A stretch of DNA of 64,000 nt. Source: Campylobacter geochelonis. Lineage in GTDB: Bacteria > Campylobacterota > Campylobacteria > Campylobacterales > Campylobacteraceae. Every line of letters starts with the position of its first letter. The first letter of the stretch is position 1. Positions 1 to 9,013 of the stretch are shown here, one piece after another. The stretch spans positions 2,046,001-2,110,000 of the forward strand of contig NZ_CP053844.1 in NCBI RefSeq assembly GCF_013201685.1, in the 5' to 3' direction. The position numbers and the translations under genes were made by a program. The notes under the pieces are model-generated. The model did no database searches. It had not been told where the DNA came from and was given only the letters and a program-made list of their open reading frames with translations.

Positions 1-2192
1 TTAAATTTAGTAGCGTAGATGATACAACCTCTAGGATTTTTGATAATCAAAACATAGTGCCAAATCAAGGGCTAAATCAACCACCAAAGCCACAAAGTGG
101 AGTTGATATTATAGAACAATTAGCAAATTTAAATAGAAGTATGAAAGGACAACCGCCATTAAGACCACAAGAGCCAAACATAAATCCACAGCAACAATCA
201 TCGCTAGATAGCATAAACAAAACAGGACTAAACGATGAACTAGCTAAAGAAGCAGAAGTCTTTACAAAAAGAGGTTTTGTTAATCAAAATATGGCTAGTA
301 ACATAGCAGGTATGACTGCTGGTGGTGGTATAGGTGCAACTCTTGATAGAGAAAATCCTACAAGGGGGTTTATACTTGGTGCGGTAGCTGGTGGATTAGG
401 AACGGATGTTTTAACAAGGGCTTTAACTCCACAAAACACAAAAGCTTTAGCAGTTGAGATGTTATCTTCTGCTCCAAAAGGCAAATCAGTTAGCGATGTA
501 ATGAGTGCTATAAACAATATCGCTAAACTAGCAGTTGGTAAAAATGCAAGTTATGCTGATAAGTTAGATGATTTAAAAAATAGCATAGGCGATATTTATT
601 CTAAAATAAAAAAACCAACTAAAGAACAAAGCGATATGCTATCTTTTATAAATGGAACTAGAGAATTTGTATCACTTGGATATGATAAAGAGTTAGCAGG
701 AATATCAAGAGTTTTAAGTAAAGGTTATCAAAATGACGTATCAGGAAAAGGCTTAAAGCACTTTATAACAAAACATTATGGCGAGGGTGCAGAGGGCGAA
801 CTTAATGCAAGAGAGGTTTTAGACCTTTATAAAACTATTGTTAATGGCACAAGAAATGAAACGGCAACTAGTGTATCTTATATTAGAACTTTAGATAAAT
901 TTAATCCTATAACAAAACAAAATGAACCTATAAGATTTGAGGTATTTTTTGGTAAAAATGGGAATGAATTAGATTTGATAAGCTATTATTCAAATAGGAA
1001 TTTGGATGGGGGCATCTCGAGCACTAATGCTATTAACCACCACTCTGGAATCCCGCAAAAGCAAGATAGCGTTCAAGCGACATCGGTTAGCACACCCATC
1101 TCTGATAAAACTATACCACCAAATCACTTAAACTCTACTAAAATGAAAGGCGGTTATACAACTCAAGTAATGACTCATAACATATTAGCTGCTAGTTTAG
1201 GAGCAGGTTTAGGCTCAGCTTATGCACCTGAAGATAAAAGACTAGCTGGAGCTGTTGCTGGAGCATTTGGGGTGATGGGATTAGCTAATGTAAGTAGCGT
1301 TTTTAATGCAGTTAGAAACATAGTAAGAGATACAGGTATAGATAATGCTATAAAAGCTGGAGTAGATAAAACGATAGTAAAAACAGCAAATAAATTCTTA
1401 AGCGATGAAGCAAATAAAATTTGGGGCGATGTAACTGGTGGAATGCTAAATGAACTAAAGCTTAAATTTAGTAATACATTAGATGAAAGCTATGAAGTAG
1501 CAAGAGATAAAGTAACTGGAACTATGAGTAGCTACTATAACAAGATGGTTGATTTAAGTGCAGTCTTATCTAAAATCTCAAAAGAGGATAATAAAGCCTT
1601 ATATGACTTTTTCGTTAATGGAGCAAAAATAGATACACTAAAACCTGAACTTAGAGAATTTGCAAATAATGCAAGAGAGCAGATAATAAAAGAGTTTTCA
1701 TATCAAGTAGATAGTGGGCTAATATCAAAAGAGGTAGCTGATGAGTTTGGCGGTAACTTTTTAAGTAGGGTCTATGAAAATGAGAAGTTAGCACACAAAT
1801 TTAAAGAGTATTTTTTTGGTTCAAACAGTTTTACTGTGGATAAAATGTATGCAAGAGGAACAACTAAAACAGTAGATGAAGCGACATATAATAGCTTGTT
1901 AAAAGGGGATTTGTTTGAGGGAAGCAAGATAGCAACTAAAGGCGATAAAGGCTTTTCACAAGAGGGAAAATGGATACTAGAGGGGCAAAAGTATAATAGT
2001 CTAGGCAAAAAAGAGTATATTTTAAGAAGAGATTACACATCAGCAGAGCGTGAAGCTATGGGCGAAGTTACTGATGTAGCTAAACTTTTACCTCAAACTC
2101 TTTATAAGATGACAGAAAGAAGAGTTAATAATGAGTTTTTAACGCAGATATTTCTTTATCACCAAAGCGCCTTTTTACTCATCATCTTTTAA
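1..2192 (+). pseudogene. Phage/ICE-type large protein, cut at the window edge and probably truncated at its 3' end
   Basis: The reading frame is open from base 3, so the gene begins outside the window; the GTG at 57 is only the first in-window start-like codon. The visible ~730 residues include two Gly/Ala-rich stretches (near bases 285-400 and 1170-1310) that look like membrane-inserting or glycine-zipper segments. Between them a segment around bases 750-1000 (KGLKHFITKHYG...FEVFFGKNGNELDLISYY) resembles the barnase/EndoU/colicin-like nuclease domains found in large phage and ICE polyvalent proteins; that family call is a recollection, not a search result. The last dozen residues (LYHQSAFLLIIF) are unlike the preceding charged, helical sequence, as if the frame ran into foreign DNA at a deletion junction near 2150. 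I infer the decayed end of an integrated element. Confidence 0.55.
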
Positions 2193-2292
2193 CAAGTGAG
2201 CTGTTTTGCTACTTTGTTTAACCTTAAAAAATAAATTTAATAATTAAGCTAAAATATTTCTCAAAAAAAGCATTATCTAAATCACGAAAATG

Positions 2293-2298
2293 TATAAT
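2293..2298 (+). promoter_or_regulatory. -10 promoter element upstream of the GntP-family permease
   Basis: A perfect TATAAT preceded by TG (extended -10) lies 28 bases before the permease ATG. A strong ribosome binding site (AAAGGAGA, about 2314-2321) follows. No clear -35 box is visible, which is usual for Campylobacter housekeeping promoters. Confidence 0.6.
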
Positions 2299-2325
2299 AA
2301 CTAAATTTAACTCAAAGGAGAGAAA

Positions 2326-3699
2326 ATGAGCGGTATATTTTTACTCATAGCGTTGGTTGTGGCTATCGCGCTTGTGATATTTATGATTTCTAAGTTAAAC
2401 ATCCACGCATTTTTATCGCTAATGGCAGTTTCGTTGCTACTTGCGATTGTGGTTGGACTTCCACTTGGTAAAATTCCAGGCATTATAGGCTCTGGATTTA
2501 GCGGAATTTTTTCAAGCATAGGTATCGTTATTATCTTTGGAGCGCTTATTGGCACGATTTTAGAGCGAACCGGAGCGGCGTTAAAACTTGCTGATATGGT
2601 TGTTGGATTTGTCGGTGAAAAACGTCCAAATTTAGCCATGCTTATCATGGGTTGGGTCGTTGGAATTCCTGTTTTTTGCGATAGTGGTTTTGTCGTTTTA
2701 AATCCCATAAGAAAAGCTCTAGCGCAAAAAATCACTCAAGCAAATCCTATCGGTATGGCAGTTGCTTTAAGTGGTGGACTTTATGTTTCGCACGTACTTA
2801 TCCCGCCAACTCCAGGTCCGATTGCTGCTGCAGGCTCTCTTGGTATGGGCGAGCAACTTTTGATGGTGATTTTAGTTGGTGTGCTTATTAGCATTCCTGT
2901 TATGATAGCTGTTTATATCTTTTCTAAATTTGTTGATAAAAAAGAGGTTTTAGATAGCGATAGAGTTGAGATCTCAAAAACATATGAAGAGCTAAAAGCT
3001 GGTTTTGGCACGCTTCCTAGTGGCACAAACGCACTTATGCCTATCCTTGCTCCTATCGTTTTAATGGCACTTGGCTCAATCGCTGCTATTTTAAAAGTAG
3101 ATGGCATGGTTGGAGATATATTTAAATTTTTAGGCGCTCCTATCATCGCACTTGGAGTTGGTGTTATATGTGGCGTTTATCAGCTTTATAGCACCAAAAA
3201 ACTAAGCGAATTTAACGAACTAACTAATGAAAGCCTAAAAGTCGTTGGACCTATCATCTTCATAACCGCAGCCGGTGGCGTTCTTGGTAAGGTTATAACA
3301 GAAGCTGGATTTGTTAGTTTTATCAAAGATAATGCCGCTTATATAAGCACTATGGGGATTTTCTTTCCATTTATCATAGCAGCTGTTTTAAAAACCGCTC
3401 AAGGCTCATCAACTGTGGCTATCGTTACGACTGCTGCGATTTTAGGCTCATATGCTGATCCTAGCTCGATGATGAGCGCGCTTGGACTTACTTCAAGCTT
3501 CGCAGCAGCGCTAACTGTTATGGCGATAGGTTGTGGAGCTATGACTGTATCTCACGCAAACGATAGCTACTTTTGGGTAGTTAGCAACTTCTCTCATATG
3601 AGCGCGCAACAAGGTTACCGAACGCAATCGCTTCTAACGCTTATCATGGGTGTGGTTGGCGCGATTAGCGTTTATGTCGTATGGCTGGTAGTTTGCTAG
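2326..3699 (+). CDS. GntP-family gluconate/glycerate:H+ symporter
   Basis: An inner-membrane permease of 457 residues, the usual length for the GntP family, with about twelve hydrophobic segments and almost no soluble domain. Recognisable family sequence includes GIPVFCDSGFVVLNP near residue 115 and HVLIPPTPGPIAAAG near residue 155, the conserved substrate-path region. GntP proteins bring in sugar acids with protons. The next gene, glycerate kinase, begins at the base after this stop codon, so the two are one operon and glycerate (or a close hydroxy-acid) is the most likely substrate; gluconate is the alternative. The ATG is set by a strong Shine-Dalgarno sequence about 6 bases upstream. Confidence 0.88.
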   Translation: MSGIFLLIALVVAIALVIFMISKLNIHAFLSLMAVSLLLAIVVGLPLGKIPGIIGSGFSGIFSSIGIVIIFGALIGTILERTGAALKLADMVVGFVGEKRPNLAMLIMGWVVGIPVFCDSGFVVLNPIRKALAQKITQANPIGMAVALSGGLYVSHVLIPPTPGPIAAAGSLGMGEQLLMVILVGVLISIPVMIAVYIFSKFVDKKEVLDSDRVEISKTYEELKAGFGTLPSGTNALMPILAPIVLMALGSIAAILKVDGMVGDIFKFLGAPIIALGVGVICGVYQLYSTKKLSEFNELTNESLKVVGPIIFITAAGGVLGKVITEAGFVSFIKDNAAYISTMGIFFPFIIAAVLKTAQGSSTVAIVTTAAILGSYADPSSMMSALGLTSSFAAALTVMAIGCGAMTVSHANDSYFWVVSNFSHMSAQQGYRTQSLLTLIMGVVGAISVYVVWLVVC

Positions 3700-4848
3700 A
3701 TGAAAGTTGTTATCGCAATCGACTCATTTAAAGGCTGTTTAAGCTCGCTCGAAGCAGGAAATGCTATAAAAAATGCCATCGCTTCACTTGTAGATGAGGT
3801 TATAGTTGTGCCTATCGCCGATGGTGGAGAGGGAAGCGTTGAAGCTATGATAAGTGCGATTAAAGCTAAAAAACGTGAAGTTTTGAGCCTTGACCCACTT
3901 GGGCGCGAGCTAAAAACAAACTATGCTTACGTAGACAATCAAGCCATAATGGAAATGGCAAGTTCATGTGGGCTAACCTTGCTTGATGAAAATGAGCGAA
4001 ACCCGGAGCAAACTTCCACTTATGGGCTTGGTTTGATGATAAAAGATGCTCTAAAATTAGGTGTGCGTAAATTTATAATAGGAATTGGCGGAAGTGCTAC
4101 AAATGACGCTGGAATGGGAATGCTTAAAGCGCTTGGCTTTGAGTTTTATGATGAGTTTAAAAACCCTCTTGCGCCAAAAGGTAAAAATTTAGCCAAAATC
4201 GCTTCCATAAGCGATTTAAACGCTTTAAAAGAGCTAAAAGAGTGCGAGTTTTTAGTCGCTTGCGATGTAAACAACCCGCTTTTTGGAAAAAGCGGTGCCG
4301 CGCACATTTACGGCGTTCAAAAAGGCGCAGATAGCGCGATGATAGAACGCCTTGATATGGGGCTAAGAAACTTTAGCAAGATCACAAGTGAGTTTTTTGG
4401 AGTTGATAACTCAAATTTAGCTGGAAGTGGCGCAGCTGGTGGTCTTGGGTTTGGACTAGTTAGCTTTTTAGGAGCAAAACTTCAGCCTGGATTTGAGATA
4501 ATTTCAAATGTTGTAGGGCTTAAAGACAAGCTTGTTGGCGCAGATTTAGTTATAACTGGCGAGGGGCGATTAGATTATCAAAGCATAATGGGCAAAACTC
4601 CAAGCGCGGTAGCAAAACTCGCCAAAACAAACGCTAATGTCACAGTTATCGCTCTTGCTGGAGCTATTAGCGATGGAGCAAAAAGCTGTAATGAGTGCAT
4701 AGATGCTTATTTTTGCATACAACAAGGCGCGATTAGCCTTGCGAAGGCTCTAAAACCAGAAGTTGCAAAGGCAAATTTAAGCGCTGTAAGTTTACAGGCT
4801 TTAAGGCTTTTTTTAGCTAGTAAAAGCGCAAAAGATAGTCACCACTAG
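3700..4848 (+). CDS. glxK: Glycerate kinase (GlxK/GarK family)
   Basis: A cytoplasmic kinase of 382 residues, full length for the glycerate kinase type-1 family, which phosphorylates D-glycerate and feeds it into lower glycolysis. It opens with the family start MKVVIAIDSFKGCLSS. The glycine-rich ADGGEGS motif is at residues 40-46 and GIGGSATNDAG begins at about residue 128. Later GSGAAGGLGFG and TGEGRLDYQS motifs are also typical. It directly follows the GntP permease with no spacer, so uptake and phosphorylation are probably co-transcribed. The enzymes that would make glycerate are not in the window. Whether the product is 2- or 3-phosphoglycerate cannot be read from the sequence. Confidence 0.9.
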   Translation: MKVVIAIDSFKGCLSSLEAGNAIKNAIASLVDEVIVVPIADGGEGSVEAMISAIKAKKREVLSLDPLGRELKTNYAYVDNQAIMEMASSCGLTLLDENERNPEQTSTYGLGLMIKDALKLGVRKFIIGIGGSATNDAGMGMLKALGFEFYDEFKNPLAPKGKNLAKIASISDLNALKELKECEFLVACDVNNPLFGKSGAAHIYGVQKGADSAMIERLDMGLRNFSKITSEFFGVDNSNLAGSGAAGGLGFGLVSFLGAKLQPGFEIISNVVGLKDKLVGADLVITGEGRLDYQSIMGKTPSAVAKLAKTNANVTVIALAGAISDGAKSCNECIDAYFCIQQGAISLAKALKPEVAKANLSAVSLQALRLFLASKSAKDSHH

Positions 4849-4853
4849 CAAAA

Positions 4854-4897
4854 TTCAAACAGTAGGCGTTGGCGAGATTCAACCTCTACTGTTTGAA
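4854..4897 (+). terminator. 12-bp inverted repeat just after glycerate kinase (possible terminator)
   Basis: TTCAAACAGTAG at 4854-4865 is repeated exactly in reverse complement at 4886-4897, with a 20-base loop, starting 6 bases after the glxK stop. The U-run is poor: an ATTTTTTG tract comes about 12 bases later. It may be a weak terminator or an mRNA 3'-end structure. Confidence 0.5.
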
Positions 4898-5909
4898 ATT
4901 TATCTAAAATAATTTTTTGCTACTAAAAATCTAAATTCTTGCTATTTTTAAATTTTACCCACTAAATTTATAAAATTTAGCAGAAAATTAAGTTTTTATT
5001 GTTTGGTAGAATTTTCATATCGTTTAAATTTAGCCTTTGTTATTTGTTTAAAATCGCATAAAAAGAATTTAACTTACCACTATTTAAAATTTAGCCTTTG
5101 CTAGAAACTTATTTTGCATTTAAATTTAGCCTAACAAAATGTTTTTATTTTACTATTTATCAAATTTTTTGCCATTTATAGGTTTAAAATTTAAGATAAA
5201 TTGGTTGTTATCTGACATCTTATAAAAGCGCTTAAAAGCTAAAATTTTTACTATCACTAAAATATCTTTATGCGTTTAAGTTAAAAAAACGATATAGCTT
5301 GCTTTACAAATCTTGCTTTTTAACTTTTTGGCATAAGTTTTATGTATATATAGTAAAATTACAATTATTAAAATTTATATAATTTTAGCTTTCGCCACTT
5401 GCTAAATATTTTAAAAATCTAAATTATTATTTAAAACCAAATTTTGTTTTTACAAATTTTGAGTTTGCAAATTCTAACAAAAACATAATTTAGCCTTTGT
5501 AAAATAAAAGCTTTCCAGCCGCGCACGCTCTTGCATACCACTTAAAAATCAACCCAATCTTATTTTATAACTCATAATAAAATTTGTGAAATATATAGCA
5601 AAAGATGATTTAAGAAATTTAAAGATATTTTGTTATTAAAAGCTATGAAAAATAACAAAATTCGCGTCGTATCCGCTAAATTTCACTGTTTTATACGCTT
5701 TTTTTGTTAAATTTATACTAAAATTATAAAAATTTATGAAATAAAGAGTAATCAAAACGCCAAATTTATTCAAGCAAATTTTAAATACACAAAACACATC
5801 TTTAAATTTAACTATCTCTAGGCTAAATTTGATAACTAGAACCATGCAAAATTATCAAATTTAGCCAAAAGTATAAAGAACTCAAAACTATCGCTTAAGT
5901 CAAAAATTT

Positions 5910-5936
5910 AAGCTAGCTAATTTGCTAGCTTTTTTC
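5910..5936. terminator. Rho-independent terminator in the convergent spacer
   Basis: AAGCTAGC (5910-5917) and GCTAGCTT (5924-5931) form an 8-bp stem with a 6-base loop, followed on the plus strand by a T-run. AATTTAAG and CTTAAATT flank the stem and could extend it. On the minus strand it lies beyond the stop of the DAACS symporter, so it may act in both directions. Confidence 0.65.
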
Positions 5937-6035
5937 TTAAATTTAACTCTTTTATAAGCCAACACTTTTACTCTTTAACAACAAATCATATGTTTCTAAA
6001 TAGCGTAGATTTGCTGCATTCACATTTAAGCAAAT

Positions 6036-7346
6036 TTAACCTTTTGTTTTTGGCTCTTCCCACTTACTCATATCAAGCTGTTTTTCGTTTTTAGCAACTG
6101 CGACAACGCCCATCATATCGCCAACGACATTTATCGAAGTTCTACCCATATCCAAAAGCGCATCAATCCCAAGAATCAAGGCATAAGCCGCCGCCACAGC
6201 GCTTCCTGCTTCAACCTTTAGTCCAACGCTATCAAGCACCATTAAAAGCATTATCGCACCAGCTCCAGGCACGCCAGCAGTTCCAATCGATGCTAAAACT
6301 GCGGTTAAAATGATAGTAAATTTAGCGCCCATATCTAGTGGCACGCCGACTGCATTTGCTATAAATATCGCGCAAACTCCAAGATATATCGTTGTTCCGT
6401 TCATATTCACAGTCGCGCCAACAGGAAGCGCAAAGCCATAAATCGCCTTTGGAACGCCCATCTCTTCATCAGCAGTTTTCATAGAAATCGGCAGAGTTCC
6501 GCCAGAACTTCTAGTAACAAATGCCGTAATCATCGGAGCGCGAACCTTTTTAAGGAAAGTTATAGGATTTAATTTTATCAAAAGACACACGCCACAATAA
6601 ACCAAAACCACTTGTAAAATCAGTCCGATATAAACGCTTACTGTAACATTTAAAAGCGAGGTAAACGCCGCCGCACCTTGCTTTGAAAAGACAACGAAAA
6701 TCAACGCAAAAACGCCTATTGGTGCGTATTCCATAATCCATCTAATAACGATAAACATTATCTGGTTAATGCCATCAAAAATATCATATAAGAAATTTCC
6801 AAGTCTGCTTAAATTCTCATCTTTGCTATTTTTTATAAACGAGAGTGCGATACCAAAAAATAGGCTAAAAGATATTATTTGTAAAATCTCGCCCTTAGCC
6901 ATCGCTTCAAACGGATTTGTCGGGATTAAATTTAGTAAAATCGAAACTATACTAGGCGATTTTGCCTCTTTTGCGATTTCATTTCCACTTCCTACGATAT
7001 TTAGTCCAGCACCTGGTTCGATAACAATGCCGACCACTAGACCTATTATGATAGCAAAAAGCAAAGTTACTAGATAAAACAAAATCGTTTTAGCCCCTAC
7101 TCTACCAAGATCAGATGGCGCTATCGAGCTACATCCTACTATCAAAGATGCCATAACAACTGGTACGATAATCATCTTAAGAAGCCTGATAAACAAATCT
7201 CCAAAAAAAGATAAAAAATTTATCATCCCTGTTGCATTTTGAAAAATTACACCAACGATACCACCCAAAATGAGGGCAAATAGTATCCTAAGAAGTATAT
7301 TTGTCTTAAAGTATAGCCCAAACACCCCGCCAAATTTTTTAGTCAC
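6036..7346 (-). CDS. Dicarboxylate/amino acid:cation symporter (DAACS family, GltP/DctA-like)
   Basis: An inner-membrane secondary transporter of 436 residues, normal for the DAACS (SLC1-like) family that imports glutamate, aspartate or C4-dicarboxylates with protons or sodium. The hairpin signature RSSGGTLP is near residue 280, and NMNGT (cation/substrate site) follows about 30 residues later. Eight or more hydrophobic segments and a late re-entrant region with MLLMVLDSVG and DMGRTSINVVGD are also seen. The start is GTG at 7344-7346 with a strong AAAGGAGA ribosome binding site 7 bases upstream. The gene stands alone, about 70 bases downstream of pldA in the same direction. Substrate choice between glutamate, aspartate and dicarboxylate cannot be settled from the motifs. 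Confidence 0.88.
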   Translation of the reverse strand: MTKKFGGVFGLYFKTNILLRILFALILGGIVGVIFQNATGMINFLSFFGDLFIRLLKMIIVPVVMASLIVGCSSIAPSDLGRVGAKTILFYLVTLLFAIIIGLVVGIVIEPGAGLNIVGSGNEIAKEAKSPSIVSILLNLIPTNPFEAMAKGEILQIISFSLFFGIALSFIKNSKDENLSRLGNFLYDIFDGINQIMFIVIRWIMEYAPIGVFALIFVVFSKQGAAAFTSLLNVTVSVYIGLILQVVLVYCGVCLLIKLNPITFLKKVRAPMITAFVTRSSGGTLPISMKTADEEMGVPKAIYGFALPVGATVNMNGTTIYLGVCAIFIANAVGVPLDMGAKFTIILTAVLASIGTAGVPGAGAIMLLMVLDSVGLKVEAGSAVAAAYALILGIDALLDMGRTSINVVGDMMGVVAVAKNEKQLDMSKWEEPKTKG

Positions 7347-7416
7347 AAAATCTCCTTTTAAAATAATTTTTATTAAACTTTTTTGTTTGATTTATAATAA
7401 ATATAGCTTATAAATC

Positions 7417-8460
7417 TTATCTACTAAAAGCAACACCAACTGCGATTTTATCAACACTTTTATCATAATCCGCCAAGCTCTCGCCATATCCACTAAAGTA
7501 CTGTACATATCCAAAAAGCCCGCTATTAAAGAGTGGAAAACTCCAGTCAAGCCCAAACGCACCACGGTTAGAGCTATCAAAATGCAAATTGTTTCGCCAG
7601 ATGGCTGAGAATTTCTGATTGCCATATTTATAACTAGCACGCAAATCCCCATATCCAAGGTAGTTGTGGATATCTTCGTTTGTGCTATCAAAAGCAAAAG
7701 CATACCAAACGCGAGGCGTTAGCTCAAAATTTCCAAATTTAAAGTTAGTTTGCAAGTAAGCTCTATTCCACGATCTTGAATCTTGCGCCCCCTCGCCGTT
7801 TGACTCATGCATAAATCCAACTCTAGTATACTGCATAGCGCCAAGCTCGGTTGGGATAGTTAAAAACAGCTCTGGGCGATAGTTTGTCGTGCGAAACGGC
7901 GCACTTTCTTCATAAATTTGCCACCAAGAAGTTTGCGTATAAGCAAAGCTTAGCGTCTCATCAAGTCCGATTAAGTCCGTAAACAAAGGCTTTTCAAAGC
8001 TGATTTGAAATTTAAGCTCTTTTAAATCCCTATCTTTTTTACCATTAAAATCATACGCCCACGCAAGATAAATCGGCTCGTATGATTTAATTCCAAAATA
8101 CCTATCATCTTGAGTTTCCTCTTGAACTTTCGCACTCTGCTTTGTAGATATATCACTTGTTTCTAGCGATTTTTTGCTAGCATTTTCTTTGTTATCGTGT
8201 GCGAATTTAGTTAAATTTTCATCTACAACAAGCCCTTTTTCCGAGCTTAATTTATAGATAACTAGTTTGTTGTTAGGACTGTTTTTGTCTGCTAAATTTG
8301 TACTATTTTGATTTTTTTGATTTTCTTGTGCGGCGAGTTTGTAGTATTTCATCGCGTTTTTATAATCACCATTTTGTTCAAATTTCAGCGCCTTTTCATA
8401 AAAGTCGTTTGCAAAAACTAAATTTATAAAAACAGCTGCTAAAAATAAAATTTTTCTCAT
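7417..8460 (-). CDS. pldA: Outer membrane phospholipase A (PldA/OMPLA)
   Basis: A secreted outer-membrane beta-barrel enzyme that hydrolyses phospholipids at membrane lesions. A signal peptide (MRKILFLAAVFINLVFA) opens the 347-residue protein. It is followed by a short TPR/Sel1-like helical stretch (DFYEKALKFEQNGDYKNAM) and a variable linker, both extra relative to E. coli OMPLA. The barrel contains YTQTSWWQ and the catalytic HESNG (His and Ser at about residues 217-220), and ends in aromatic FSR. The start overlaps the mobA stop by 4 bases, so the two are translationally coupled. The pldA-mobA pairing is also known from C. jejuni. Confidence 0.92.
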   Translation of the reverse strand: MRKILFLAAVFINLVFANDFYEKALKFEQNGDYKNAMKYYKLAAQENQKNQNSTNLADKNSPNNKLVIYKLSSEKGLVVDENLTKFAHDNKENASKKSLETSDISTKQSAKVQEETQDDRYFGIKSYEPIYLAWAYDFNGKKDRDLKELKFQISFEKPLFTDLIGLDETLSFAYTQTSWWQIYEESAPFRTTNYRPELFLTIPTELGAMQYTRVGFMHESNGEGAQDSRSWNRAYLQTNFKFGNFELTPRVWYAFAFDSTNEDIHNYLGYGDLRASYKYGNQKFSAIWRNNLHFDSSNRGAFGLDWSFPLFNSGLFGYVQYFSGYGESLADYDKSVDKIAVGVAFSR

Positions 8461-9005
8461 ATATTTACCTTTTCGTAATCTTGCAGATAGTTGATGTTAA
8501 AAAACTGCCCAGAGTCCTTAAATTCGACACTTTTAAATGAAGTATTTTTAAACAAAAGCCCTATTTTATGCTCGTTTTTTTGATAAAACTCACTAGCTAA
8601 ATTTGCTACTTTTGAGTCAAAAAACCCGCATAAACTATGGGTAAAAAACTCATCTTTTGCCACACAAATTTCATAATCTTTTGAAATTTCATATAGCTTT
8701 TTTACAGTGTCAAACTCGATAAATGGCATATCAGCAGGGATTATAAAAACTTTTTGGTTTTTAAAATTTGAAAGTATAGAAAACAGCGCGCCCATAGGAG
8801 AAAAGTCATCAAACCTATCTTTTAAAATGGGCAAATTTGGATTAAATTTCTGCCCTTTTGCACTCACATAGACGCTTTTAAAAATTTGACTAAATTTATC
8901 AAACTGATAGTGCGTTAAGGTAGCAAATCCGCCAAATGGTAAAAGCGTCTTATCGCGCCCCATTCTTGAGCTTTTTCCACCACCTAAAATAACGCAAATT
9001 TCCAC
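8457..9005 (-). CDS. mobA: Molybdenum cofactor guanylyltransferase
   Basis: Cytoplasmic enzyme that attaches GMP from GTP to molybdopterin, making the bis-MGD cofactor needed by DMSO-reductase-family enzymes such as the DmsA encoded at 21529. The nucleotide-binding LGGGKSSRMGRDK signature is at residues 7-19 and PADMPFI, the metal/GTP site, near residue 93. At 182 residues it is of typical length. It sits 8 bases after leuC and overlaps pldA by 4 bases, which suggests a leuC-mobA-pldA transcription unit on the minus strand. moaC, another cofactor gene, is far away at 56901. Confidence 0.92.
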   Translation of the reverse strand: MEICVILGGGKSSRMGRDKTLLPFGGFATLTHYQFDKFSQIFKSVYVSAKGQKFNPNLPILKDRFDDFSPMGALFSILSNFKNQKVFIIPADMPFIEFDTVKKLYEISKDYEICVAKDEFFTHSLCGFFDSKVANLASEFYQKNEHKIGLLFKNTSFKSVEFKDSGQFFNINYLQDYEKVNI

Positions 9006-9013
9006 ATCGCGCC

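Larger units (their letters stand above)
4849..6035. other. AT-rich intergenic spacer of about 1.2 kb without a gene
   Basis: The spacer lies between convergent genes (glxK on plus, DAACS symporter on minus). It is dominated by A/T runs and many copies of the words AAATTTAG and CTAAATTTAG on both strands. A 69-codon minus-strand frame near 5640-5845 has low-complexity, AT-driven composition and no ribosome binding site; I do not consider it a gene. A slightly GC-richer patch near 5517-5550 matches no RNA that I recognise. Confidence 0.6.

Noticed and set aside
5636-5845. 69-codon minus-strand open frame in the spacer after glycerate kinase
   Set aside because: Composition is set by AT-rich DNA, there is no ribosome binding site, and the sequence has no protein-like pattern.
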